Assembly: GCA_941918925.1 (NCBI GenBank)
Contig: OW799234.1
Location: 59,934,968 to 59,998,967 of the forward strand
DNA from: Phyto melanocephala
Lineage: Eukaryota > Arthropoda > Insecta > Diptera > Rhinophoridae
Reading direction: 5' to 3'
DNA length: 64,000 nt
In this document: one piece after another, positions 36,746 through 46,852 of the stretch
Position numbering within the stretch: the first letter of the stretch is position 1
How the letters are laid out: every line of letters begins with the position of its first letter
The notes under the pieces: generated by a model
Databases searched by the model: none
Seen by the model: the letters and a program-made list of their open reading frames with translations, nothing else
What the model was told of the DNA's origin: nothing
Program-made: the position numbers and the translations under genes

Positions 36746-38586
36746 AGTAAGAGCACTATATTCGGCTGTGCCGAATCTTTTATACCCACCACCAATTTTG
36801 GGTACATTTAAAACACAATATTTATTATTTTGTTAATCATTATGGAATAATATCTTTATAATAAAATATGTATCACTTTCTTTGTAGAGGGTGGTTAAAT
36901 TTTAAAGGCCCATGTTGAAGGTGAACTACACCTAGTCTTTAAATTTGTTTTCTGTATTTCATTTGACATTTCTCAATCTCAAACTTACTCAATTTGATCC
37001 GTGGAAAGATACGCAAATCAGCAACGCTTTAAAGTTATTCAGGTTTTTTAAAAAAATGGGCGTTCAAATCAAAATACATTTTGTGCACTTCGTAATTCTT
37101 TTGATCAACATAATCATTCAAATTCGTCCACAATCGGAAGAATTGTAACAAATATTTAAATTTCTGCAAAACAGGTCTGTATAAAATGTTAGAAAATCTG
37201 TGAATGCCTTCTTAGTTCGTTGAATTGGAACCACTACTATTTTTTGCGCTAGTGTAGCAAAAGAGCAGTCAACCTCGCCTCATCATCATGCCCAACAATT
37301 GAGAATCAACATTGTCATTGAAAATTTGGGCCATCAGACAGAGCGCCAAGGATGGGGGGTCATTTGGCCGATATTTTGTTAAATACATAATTGAACCATA
37401 CAAATATTATAATTACAAAAAGAAATGATAATAATATCCTAAATAATTTGTGTTTTATTTAAATTCAACATAAAATTTAACCACCCTTTATAACTTCGAT
37501 ATGCTACTAAAATGCTTTTGTAAGTGTAGTCTTTCAATGAAAGTGAGCGTTAAAGTAGGCGTGTCAATAAAGTTTCTGCTAATAAATACAACTTAGATAT
37601 TTCAATATAGTCTTTTATTTTCCCAAAAACTTTATTAATAGAGAAATTACATGAATTTAAGTTAAACCGTTATACGGGAGGTAGGCGTTAAAGTGGGCGT
37701 TTCACCTAACTTTTTGGCACAACAACTACATTGAATAGAAGGTTATACGTAGCAAATTTGATCATCATACCTCTAATTTTGGCGGTTTTATGAGCTTTTA
37801 AATTTCATTAACGATAGATAACGTGAAAAGTGGGCGTTATAGTAGGCGTGTCAAAGTTGTTTTTGCGAATGAGTACAACTTAGGTGTTTCAATATAGCCC
37901 TTTATTATTCCAAAATCTTTATTAATAGAGAAATTATATGAATTTTAGGTAAAACGTTATATGGGCGTGGCACATTGATTTTCCGTTACAAAAAAGCCTC
38001 TCACCAAAAAGCAAAGTGTGCAAAATTTCAGAGTCGTACATCCAATTTTGTAGCTTTTATTACGTTTTTGTTTTTAAATATACCGAAAAATACACTGTGC
38101 GGTATAAATTTTCGTACATTTTTATCAATAACTCCTCTCCTAATGCATAGATTTAGATAATTTTCGGGGAAAAATATTGTTTTTACTCAGGAAATATATA
38201 TTCGAAGTTTCATGAGTCTACGTTAATGCGTTTGGACATAATTCCATTTTATTCGATGTTCGAAGGACACGGTTTTTTCGACCTACTCTTGCTTTTCGAG
38301 CTATAACTCTGTTCCTAATATTCCGACTTAGCCCATTTTCAATACCAAACAAACCTTGTCTATAAGAAAGATAAGATGGCAAAATTTGAGCCCCCTAGCT
38401 TTTTCGGTGCGACCTCTATCGTGCTTTCAACAGACGGACAGACGGATAGACATAGCTAGATCGTCATCAAATCAAACCCTGATTCAGAATATATATACTT
38501 TATGGGGTCTGAAATGGATATTTCGATGTGTTACAAACGGAATGACAAAATGAATATACCCCCACCATTTTTTTGGTGGCGGGTAT
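36746..38586 (+). repeat. INE-like repeat (GGTGGCGGGTATA type), near full-length copy i with nested mariner
   Basis: Left terminus 'aacaagtaagagcactat', hairpin attcggctgtgccgaat, then 'tatacccaccacc'. Right terminus 'ccaccatttttttggtggcgggtata', whose two halves form a strong hairpin. The body contains modules with 'gtaggcgttaaagtgggcg' and 'tatatgggcgtggc', and the conserved tract 'acggacagacggatagac ... tatatactttatggggtc'. It shows that the hairpin end and the GGTGGCGGGTATA end belong to one element. A deleted mariner sits at 36887-37488. Confidence 0.7.
36887..37488 (+). mobile_element. Deleted mariner (M1) nested in INE-like copy i
   Basis: 602 bp between TA duplications (36885-36886 and 37489-37490). 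Inverted ends are GAGGGTGGTTAAATTTTA and its complement TAAAATTTAACCACCCTT. Inside, an N-terminal transposase fragment (ANQQRFKVIQVF-like HTH opening) is joined to a C-terminal piece (VIENLGHQTER ... WPIF). The catalytic core is deleted, so the element is non-autonomous. Confidence 0.75.
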
Positions 38587-39225
38587 AAAAATTAACAATA
38601 AAGCAACCGACTACATTACTTGGATATACTAAAATCTACATATATGCATACATACGTATTTAACTTATAAGCTACAACTACTACGGAACAACAACAGGTT
38701 ACATTAATGACCGCAAAACTGACTTGTAAGGTTGTTTATATGTAAATGTCGTAGTTATTGTTAGTGCTTTTTTTTGGTGAGGGGGTGTACAAAATATTGT
38801 TTAAGGTGTAAAATGTTTTCTAAATTAAGAATAAATTAGTTAAAAAGTTAAAATTTTTATAAATATTGTAAAAAGTTTATCAAAGAAATAAATATTATAC
38901 TTTTTTATAAGCAGATAACACAGCCCGACAAAATTAAAAAAAATTGCTTCTTTGAATTTATCAACTGAGTTAATTTGGGTGCGCTGAATTCAAATCTGTA
39001 ATCAGTTTGTCTCTATCAGCTCTAGTTTTCATGATATAGCTTTTTTATTCCCTCCACTGTAAGTGAGGAGGGTATATATCAGTTTGTCATTCCGTTTTTT
39101 CCGAAAATATTATTTTTTGTGTAATTGCTAGCTGATTAATGGGAATTTTATTTGTGTAATATTATCCAGAACGTTATTTTCTCTTTTTGCGGAAGTTAGT
39201 TGCTTGTAAGAAGTGGTTTATAGAA
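38587..39225. other. Short non-coding stretch, possible 5' flank of the repeat gene that follows
   Basis: A short INE-like scrap at 39050-39100 ('ccactgtaagtgaggagggtatata ... gtcattccgtttt'). The block from 38916 ('acagcccgacaaaatt' ... 'gggtgcgctgaattc') may be the upstream part of the repeat-gene family at 39226, but this is from memory and unverified. Confidence 0.3.
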
Positions 39226-39885
39226 ATGACTTCCAATAGAAGATGTTGTAAAAATAACGCTGACACATTTTGTTATATTTGTGGAGAATACACCTTTAAA
39301 GAAAGCATAAGACCTATTACGGAATGTGTTAAAAAATCGTATTTAGATTACTTTGGAGTTGATCTCGGTGACCAAAATAAAAGCTGGGCTCCACACATTG
39401 TGTGCAATACTTGCTGTGTAAATTTGCGACAATGAACTCAAGGAAAACGAAATAGACTTAAGTTTGGTGTGCCCATGGTTTGGAGAGAGCCCAGAAATCA
39501 TTAGGACGCCTGTTACTTCTGTTTAGTAAGTATTTAGTGATTTTGATAAGTCAATGACAGAAACTGAACGAAATGCGTGGACATCATTCGTGCAAGTTAA
39601 AAAAAATTTCTTGGGAAATAATAAAGCTCCAAATTATATTCAATGTGGAGAATATGCTGGATAAGTTCAGAGACCTTGGCTGCAATATGAGTATTAAAAT
39701 CCACTATTTGCACAGTCACTTGGACCGATTTCCCGCAAATTTGGGTAATTTAAGCGAAGAACAATGAGAAAGGTTTCACCAGGATATCAAAATTATGGAG
39801 AATCGGTACCAGGGAAGGTGGGATACACGTCAAAGATATACATATGTATCAAAAATGATAAAAAAAAAGATTACGCATTCCGACT
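39226..39885 (+). pseudogene. Decayed member of an uncharacterised arthropod repeat-gene family (Cys-rich N-terminus)
   Basis: The first 70 codons are clean: MTSNRRCCKNNADTF CYICGEYTF, then VKKSYLDYFGVDLGD and WAPHIVCNTCC. Cys pairs (CYIC, CNTC) suggest a metal-binding module. Continuing in frame after a TGA that replaces an expected Trp gives KRNRLKFGVPMVWREP and another stop. After a gap the frame at 39573-39767 gives FRDLGCNMSIKIHYLHSHLDR FPANLGNLSEEQ, a TGA, then ERFHQDIKIMENRYQGRW. This order of blocks matches a multi-copy protein family I have seen predicted in many arthropods without assigned function and probably transposon-borne. Two to three nonsense changes and at least one frameshift make this copy dead. 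The call is by recognition only; the family name is unknown to me. Confidence 0.65.
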
Positions 39886-42589
39886 ATTAAAAAAAATTTT
39901 CGTTCTACTCATGTACGTCACATCAGTCTCGCATTTAACAAAAGCAATGTATAAACATGACTTTTATTTACATAAATAAAAAAAAAGCATAATGGTTTAT
40001 TTAAAAGTATAATTGAATATATTACGACTTAAATGGTTATTTACCGTTTTTAACGTAATTTTACAAGAACATGAATAACTTTTGTTTTTTTAATTATTCG
40101 TTATTAATGTTTTTTATTTTTTTTTTATAATTATTGTAATTTATTATATATATTTCATTCACTCGTTTCAAAACTAATTTTTTTACTAACAGCAATCTCA
40201 AACCTTTTTTTAATAAATAAGTAAAGAATGATTAATTTATAATGTTAAAGCAAAAGTTAGACATGTTAACCCGTGCTACAGGCATATTTTTAAAAATGTT
40301 ACTAACCAAATATGTTTGTTTAAAAAGGAAAAATTTTAAGTTTGCCGGGTCTTAGCCACCTAAACACCCCTATCTACGACATTGGTAACAACACTTATAT
40401 GAAATCACTTTTGCCCCTAACCAATATATGTATACATTTAACATTCATTACTTGTACTAATCAATGAAACGATATTTTACAGATAAGTTTTGTTTTAAAT
40501 TTCAACGTAAATAAAAACAGGTGCATCATTTTTAGCAAAAATATATCTAGATTTGGTTAGAATTCAAAAATGTGTAGGTGTTAACATAAAAAAAACGCTC
40601 ACATTCCAAAAAACACATTTTAATATGGATTTTAATAATTTTTCTTGTTTTTTCTTTAACAAGATTTAAATGTTTTGCCTTATTGTTTTCAAATCTATGT
40701 TTTTTTATAATTTTTTTTATTTACTTTATTTGTATGGAAACTTGTTTTTAGCAACATTTTTGACAATAAAAACAACATTTATTTTGTTGTTTATTTTAGA
40801 TTTTGTTGATGCCGTTTATGTTATTTTCAATTGTTAACAATTAATGACGACAGTGACAGCGTTGTCTGCGACATTGTGTTTTTCAACAAAGTTTAATATA
40901 TTTTGTTACAGAAAAAAAAACAAGTTTAAAAGAAACAACAATAAAGAACATTGCTAACTATATACTAAACAGATGCTACAAAAAAATACAATTTTATGCT
41001 TGAGCAAATATTTGTTGACTATAAAAAGGGTTTTAAATGATTTATTTCATTACAAAATTTTATCAAATAATAAAGAAACGAAAAAATAAGAGATTTTACA
41101 ACAAACACACAAAAATATATATTTAATACAAAAACATGTATATACACTTTTATTGAAATTGCCAATTATCAGTTAAAGAAGAAAAAACATTTTTTTGCGC
41201 ATGCGTCACCGTTTTATTTTGCGTGTTTTCGTTTTTTTTTTTTTTCTTTCTCAAACTTTTACAAATTTATTGATTTTTCTTATCAGCTTTTTTATATTTT
41301 TTTTTATTAATTCTTTAAAACGTTGTTATTAACTACTAACCCTCTAAGGTATTAAAGGAATTCTAAATAATATAATTTTTTTATGTGCAAAAAATGTGTG
41401 CTAATCGCGCAAGTATCTCGTCACAACTGATTTAACTAATAATATTGTAATGTCAATACGACGGCAGTCCATTCAATCGCAAACACACGCATTGTGCCGC
41501 TACACCACACCTCACTTCCCCTAAACTTTAAAAACTTATTGCGGTTATTTTTACACAGTGGGACAGGTGATTAATATTTAAACAAAACTAACAACAACGT
41601 CTAATAAAATAATTTTCATTATTTATTGTACCTTTAGCTAAAAGCATTTTATTTTTTTATTGTTTATTATAAAAAAATGAGTTTATAAATATTGTTCATT
41701 TGCTTGATTATTTGATTTAACCTTGACATTGTTGGTTTGAAAATTGAATGGTTGGTTATACTTGTATTTACTATTATTAACTTAAGATTTTATTTAAACC
41801 TGTTATTATTACCCACCAAAAAAAATGGAGTCATATCAAATGTATCATTGTTTTTGTAACAATTTATGTTGAAACAATAGGAGGACATTTCTTTTTCGAT
41901 AATAATTGTTTGGTAATAATAATAACAATGTTACATGAAAGCTTTTTAAAGGTTTTCATTCATGAATAAATAATTTAGTTTTCTTCTAAATTTTTATAAT
42001 TTGGTTTGATTTTTACTTGAACTATTATTTTTTACAGTCAAAACAGTTAGACTATAAACTCTCGACTATAAAAAATTGGATAGTTCAAAATTTTTTAAAA
42101 TAATGAACAATTTTTACTATATGTATTAGGCTTCGGCAAAAACATCAATATACGAGTTTAGAACTAAACGTAACAAAAGTTCAAGCAACAACATAAGATC
42201 ACTGTTTTAAAAGAAATAATATTGCATTATTATGTTAAACGCAATTGGCATAACCGTCAACAATACTTGGTTAGACCAACAACGTAGAGGCCACCGGTCT
42301 ACTAAAGAATTCTGGCCATGAAGATATATTATCTATGTCGTCAACTGCTCCTGAAGTCCTAAGCTTTGACTTATTACATGAATTAAAGCAATCAACTTTT
42401 CCTTAAGAGAAAAGCTTTAGCAGTTAGTCTGGCAGAAATTAACAATAAATGCCGCGTGATAGACGAACAAATCAGACGATGCTGTTTTTCAATATCTTAT
42501 AGATATAAACATATCTGAAAAAGGTATGGGTATAAATATGTATGAACATCGACATCGATATATTTCGACACTGGTAAAATAAAGGGTCC
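39886..42589. other. AT-rich non-coding stretch
   Basis: No gene supported. Poly-T/A runs (41230-41250 and others). One less AT-rich patch at 41440-41530 ('acgacggcagtccattcaatcg', 'gccgctacaccacacctcac') has no ORF. Confidence 0.5.
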
Positions 42590-43140
42590 GCCATCTAACG
42601 TTTTTTTTTTCAACTAGTGCTTATTTCGAGAATGGTAACACTTAGCTCATGTCTGATTTGACAGATAATTAGTTATATCCTTCCGCTGAACGAATATGGT
42701 TGTGTATACGCTTGAACAACGCTGTGGGAAATATTGCGACATAACTTTGGCCGATTTTGCCAAAAAAATCATCTTTTCAGATGAAGCTCATTTTGATCTT
42801 GGCGGGTATGTAAACAAGCGAAATTGTCTCATTTGGGCACAAAAAACCCGCACGCATGCATTGAAAAGCCGATACACCCAAAACGAGTCACTGTTTGGTG
42901 CGGATTTTGGTCCAGAGGCATAATTGGGCCATTTTTCTTCGAAAAAAAAAGAAGTGACCGTAGTCAATTGCGATCGTTATCGGGCCATGTTGAACGAATT
43001 TTTTTCACAAAAATTGAAGAGTAGGATATTGGCAACATTTGGTTTCAACAGGACGGCGCTACGTGCCACACAGCCGAAGCTACACTTTTTTTATAGCATT
43101 TTCAAACAACAAAGTTATTTGGCGAACCCTTTATAAATGA
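42590..43140 (+). pseudogene. Mariner-like transposase relic with internal deletion
   Basis: Begins with a TIR-like 'ggtccgccatctaacg' followed by a T run. The coding relic starts at 42696: MVVYTLEQRCGKYC, the N-terminal opening, is fused after a large deletion to ADFAKKIIFSDEAHFDL with the first catalytic Asp (FSDEAHF) at about 42770. A frameshift then leads into NPHACIEKPIHPKRVTVWCGFWS (about 42845-42905), GIIGPFFFE, and, shifted again, QDGATCHTAEA (about 43050), where the second Asp should be. It breaks off at about 43140 before the third Asp. Confidence 0.65.
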
Positions 43141-43450
43141 AGACAGTTTCTTCGTTGGAGCCACCTTTAAAGAAAGACGCGAAGTTATGTATGCGACCAA
43201 TATGGATACCACCTCTAAGCAAGCAAAGATGTAATGAAATGAAAGCTATTTTACATGGGAACAGTTCGAAAATGTAACAGTCATTGGCACTTACTTAACC
43301 CCCAGTGACCTCATGGACGAATTCCATAAAAAACTGGATGATATCGAACATTTTGCGAGAGAGCTAATGTACATCTAATAGTTGCAGGAGACCTAAATTA
43401 ATGAGGGTAGTAGAAATGATAGCCAGACTAGGCATGGTTATGGCAAGTAA
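43141..43450 (+). pseudogene. R1-type non-LTR retrotransposon endonuclease fragment
   Basis: Frame ENVTVIGTYLTPSDLMDEF HKKLDDIEHFAREL at about 43268-43370, then by a one-base shift NVHLIVAGDLN at 43366-43398, which carries the conserved GD(F/L)N of apurinic-like endonucleases, and VVEMIARLGMVMA at 43405-43445. The upstream 'DSFFVGATFKERREVMYATN' may be more of the same domain. The next expected part of the ORF reappears at 46050-46560, with mariner and Helitron insertions in between. Confidence 0.55.
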
Positions 43451-43551
43451 GTTATGAGTGTACGATATCGGATATTACATACACACATACCAACACATAT
43501 CAAATAACAGATTGATTCATATACGGGATGTGATTATCATCTATTTATCTA

Positions 43552-44377
43552 TCGGGTGTACCAACTAGAACGCAATTTTTAAATTTTAAATAAAACACAG
43601 ATATTTAAAAAAAAATTGTGAAACTTTATTATATCGTAAAGTAGTAGAATGAGGTTATGTATGGAACAATATATCGTGCAGATGGCCGCCGCGGCTTTGC
43701 TGGCACACACGCGATTTTTTTATGAAATTTTCAAAGACATTTTTGCATAAATGCTGCGGTATTTCATTAATGCAGCGTCCAATTTCCTCTTTTAAGGCTT
43801 GAGTCGTCGTCGGCTTATTCGCGTAAACCATCGACTTCAAAAAACCCCAAAGAAAAAAATCTGAAGGTGTTAAATCACACGATCTAGGCGGCCAATTCTG
43901 ATCTCCAAAACGCGAAATAACACGACCGGGAAATGACTGTTGCAGCAATTGAATTCTTTCTCTGGCTGTATGGCATGTGGCGCCATCTTGGTGAAACCAC
44001 ATGCCCTCCACATTCATTTCTTCAATTCTAGGCAAGAAAAAACTGGTTACCACACCACACAGTGACACGTTGAGGATGCATTTGCTTCTCGTGAATCACT
44101 CGAGGATTTTCCTCACCCCAAATGCGACAATTCTGCCTATTGACGATGCCATCAAGATGGAAATGGGATGATCGCTATTTGCGAACTGTAGCCGCAAAAC
44201 TTTAACCATTTTGGTAAAACAATTTCACAATGAGAATGCGTTGTTCATTCGTGTAGCGCTCCATTTTTACTAACCTCGTACCTTCTACTAGTAAACAATA
44301 ACAATTGTTCAAATGTCAAACAATGACACTTCGAATGGCGCCAAATTTAAAAATTGCGTTCTAGTTGGGACACCCGA
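43552..44377 (-). mobile_element. Mariner (DD41D, rosa-like) deletion derivative
   Basis: 826 bp with 29-bp inverted ends (43552-43580 and 44349-44377) that differ at one position: TCGGGTGTACCAACTAGAACG versus TCGGGTGTCCCAACTAGAACG. The left flank is TA (43550-43551). The right TA is displaced to 45005-45006 by a Helitron inserted exactly at the element's edge. It encodes a defective transposase. The 41-residue spacing between the second and third Asp suggests the rosa group, which was described from tephritid flies. Confidence 0.85.
43655..44264 (-). pseudogene. Mariner transposase, internally deleted and frameshifted
   Basis: Starts at ATG 44264 with MERYTNEQRILIVKLFYQNG, then a TAA and SFAATVRK, after which the HTH region is deleted directly into HLDGIVNRQNCRIWGEENP and KQMHPQRVTVWCG. 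A second deletion and a frameshift join this to FFLPRIEEMNVEGMWFHQDG, and the frame is then open to the end at 43655: catalytic Asp in FHQDGATCHTA, third Asp in CDLTPSDFFLWGF, and a C-terminal SRGGHLHDILFH. Spacing between these two Asp residues is 41 residues. The first Asp segment is lost, so the protein cannot catalyse transposition. Confidence 0.85.
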
Positions 44378-45004
44378 TCTATATATATAAAAGTGAAACT
44401 CTGTGTGTGTGTGTGTGTGTGTTAGCTATAGACTCCAAAACTGTAAAACCGATCGAACTCAAACTTTGGCAAGTTGTTGTACACATACCAGGGAGTGTTT
44501 ATGGGTGAAAAAAAGTGGGCGGGGCCACGCCCATAAAAATTAGTTATCAGTTTTAGCTACTTGTACTTGACCAATTTTTCTGAAACTTTGCACACATATC
44601 GAGCTATCATGACTTTATAATTTCGTGATTAGAAAGTGGGAAGGGCCACGCCCATAAAAAAAAGTTATAATTTTGAGGCACTTGCACTGGACCGATTTTT
44701 CTAAAACTTTGCACACATACTGAGCTATCATGACTTTACAATTTCGTGATTAGAAAAGTGGGCACTGCCACGCCTATAAAAAAAAGGTATCATTTTGAGG
44801 TACTTTCACTGGACCGATTTTTCTGAAACTTTGCACACATATTGAGCTGTTATGACTTTACAATTTCGTGATTAGAAAAGTGGGCAGTGCCACGCCCATA
44901 AGAAAAATTCTAATTCTTAGGTGTTTGCACTTGATATTCAATTAAAATTCAGAATGCATTTTGATTCATTAAGGGGCGTAGAAACGCGCGCCGGGCTTTT
45001 CTAG
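44378..45004 (+). mobile_element. Helitron family H1, copy C (3 modules)
   Basis: Complete non-autonomous Helitron: TCTATATATATAAAAGTG after the A of the mariner end, a (GT)n tract, the block 'gatcgaactcaaactttgg', and three modules of about 120 bp (ctgaaactttgcac or variant near 44580, 44700 and 44820). It ends with GGGGCGTAGAAACGCGCGCC, then GGGCTTTTCTAG before T. Both diagnostic ends are intact, so this is among the youngest insertions in the nest. Confidence 0.85.
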
Positions 45005-45280
45005 TATATATAAAAGTAAAACTCTGTGTGTGTGTGTGCTAGCTATAGACTCCGAAACTGTAAAGCCGATCGGACTAAAACTTTGGCAAGTTGTTGTACA
45101 CATTGCAGGGAGAGTTTATGTGTGGTAAAAAGTGGGCGGGGTTACGCCCGTAAAATATAAGTTATCAGTTTTAGCTACTTGCACTTGACCGTTTTTTCTG
45201 AAACTTTGCACACAAATTGAGCTCTCATGATTATACAATTTCGTGATTACAAAAGTGGGCAGTGCCACCCCCATAAAAAA
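45005..45280 (+). mobile_element. Helitron family H1, copy D (disrupted)
   Basis: The 5' block (tatatataaaagtaaaactctg...) and one module of an H1 copy. Its first four bases, TCTA, are found at 43548-43551, separated by the mariner and copy C. It is cut at 45280 by the 5' end of copy E. Confidence 0.75.
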
Positions 45281-45696
45281 TCTATATATATAAAAGTGAA
45301 ACTCTGTGTGTGTGTTAGCTATAGACTTCGAAACCGTAAAGCCGATCGGACTCAAACTTTGGCAAGTTGTTGTACACATTCCAGGGAGTGCTTATGGGTG
45401 GTAAAAAGTGGGCGGCGTTACGCCTATAAAAAATAAGTTATCATTTTTAACTACTTGCACTTGACCGTTTTTTCTGAAACTTTGCACACAAATTTAGCTC
45501 TCATGATTATACAATTTCGTGATTAGAAAAGTGGGCAGTGCCATGCCCATAAAAAAATTATATTTTTAAGGCACTTGTACAAGACCGATTTTTCTGAAAC
45601 TTTGCACACATATTGAACTCTCATGATTATATAATTTCTTAATTAGAAAAGTGGGCAGTGCTACCCCCATTAAAAATAAGTTATTGTTTTCAGCTA
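45281..45696 (+). mobile_element. Helitron family H1, copy E (5' end and about 2 modules)
   Basis: Starts A|TCTATATATATAAAAGTG inside copy D, with a short GT tract, the 'gatcggactcaaactttgg' block and two modules (gaaactttgcac near 45476 and 45597). Instead of a CTAG terminus it runs into helicase-coding DNA, so it may be the 5' remains of a longer, formerly autonomous copy. Confidence 0.7.
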
Positions 45697-45958
45697 TTTC
45701 CACGCATTCCAATGGTTCCCACCTTTCAAATTCAAGCGGCTACAGTTTCCATTTCGCCTTGACTTCGTTATTACCATCAACAGAGCACAAGGACAATCTC
45801 TGCGTGTTGCAGGATTGAATTTGGAAAATCCATGCTTTTCACATGGCCAGCTGTACGTCGCATGCCCCAGAGTGGGAACACCAAAAGATTCGTTCATTTT
45901 TACAGCAAATGGAAAAACAAAAAATATTGTATACCCACTTGCGCGTTGCTACGCCTAA
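45697..45958 (+). pseudogene. Helitron Rep/helicase C-terminal fragment (Pif1-like helicase)
   Basis: Reads FPRIPMVPT, then, after a small deletion/frameshift, KRLQFPFRLDFVITINRAQGQ at about 45735-45795 and LNLENPCFSHGQLYVACPRVG at about 45808-45870, then FIFTANGKTKNIVYPLA and a stop TAA at 45956-45958. The TINRAQGQ (motif V) and HGQLYVACPRV (motif VI) signatures are those of the Pif1-family helicase at the C-terminus of Helitron proteins, which unwinds DNA during rolling-circle transposition. Everything upstream (Rep nuclease HUH domain, helicase motifs I-IV) is missing. It lies in the same orientation as, and directly after, copy E of the H1 Helitrons, making H1 or a close relative its likely autonomous partner. 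Confidence 0.8.
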
Positions 45959-46049
45959 GCAGAGAAAGCACTCGGCATAAAAAAACAGGCACCAAGGGAT
46001 GGAATTCCAAAAACACTGTATACAGTGACATTAGTTTCGGAAGTTAATT

Positions 46050-46560
46050 GCAGAATAAACAGTTCATCTAGAACTATGTATGCTTCTACGACCGCAGCAA
46101 ACGTTATGCAAATAATCCGAAACAAAATCGATGCCTAAGAAAAAGACAAAGATCGGGAAAAAGAAAGTCTACTGGAAAAAGAGACTGCTTTAGACACAGA
46201 AGGCAGTATGTCAGAGCTGGCTGAAGAGGCGTAGTGGAAACTGAGAAGATCGCATAAAATAATGCGAAAAAAACTGCAAGGAGAATTTTTGGTAGCAAGA
46301 GAAAGCTATGAGAGGAATTACGTGAGAATATAAATGCAAACCCATGAGTCATGGGTTACAAAATAGTAAAAGAATAGCTGGAAATTAGAACCCCAATCCA
46401 GGTGATGGAAGAGGAAAAGGTAAAGAACATAGTAGCAACTTTTTTTTCGACAGATGAAGTCCCTGCTGATAGAATAGACACGGAGGAAATTAAAAACAGC
46501 CGCCGGAAGCTTAAAGCACCAAAAATTACCTGGCCCAGATGGTGTACATGTACGAACCAC
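46050..46560 (+). pseudogene. R1-type non-LTR ORF2 relic (linker and start of RT)
   Basis: TMYASTTAANVMQIIRNKIDA, then after a one-base shift PKKKTKIGKKKVYW, the basic 'K..YWW' linker typical of R1-clade ORF2, then degraded LRR-type sequence. The frame at 46402-46590 gives VMEEEKVKNIVATFFSTDE, VPADRIDTEEIKNSRRKLKAP, and, after a shift, GPDGVHVRTTVKF: the KAPGPDG entry to the RT fingers. The rest of the RT is absent. Order and orientation fit the endonuclease fragment at 43141-43450. Confidence 0.5.
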
Positions 46561-46852
46561 TGTAAAATTTTTAATCACATAATTTCCTAAATATTTTTTT
46601 TTCTTGCCAAACACTTAAAAAGAGATACAAAGTCAAAGTCGTTTTAACAAGAAAAATTAACAATAGAAACAAGAGCGAAAACTAAATTTTATTTCTTTAC
46701 CGCCAACGTGCAAAATTAACTTATTACACATTTTTATCACATTTTGTGTTCTAATACCTTTTATGACACAGAAATTCCCAATACTTTTTAGTTGGGTTCT
46801 AAAAACGAACCAACACTTTAATGGATTTTTTTAAATTAAAAAGCGAAGTATT

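Noticed and set aside
43545..44384. Six-base direct repeat ATCTAT around CGGGTG...CACCCG as the mariner's target duplication
   Set aside because: The right-hand ATCTAT belongs to the start of Helitron C (TCTATATATA). A TA duplication with the right TA displaced to 45005 explains the junctions and fits mariner biology.
45116..45436. Overlapping ORFs on both strands in Helitron copies (e.g. 45116-45379, 45227-45436, 62766-62990, 5527-5778, 1367-1606)
   Set aside because: They read through the H1 end blocks and modules in all copies and merely repeat the same translated noise (e.g. SYRLRNCKTDRAQT). No independent coding evidence.
46104..46614. Minus-strand ORFs at 46104-46352 and 46318-46614
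   Set aside because: Antisense of the R1-type relic, which reads sensibly on the plus strand.
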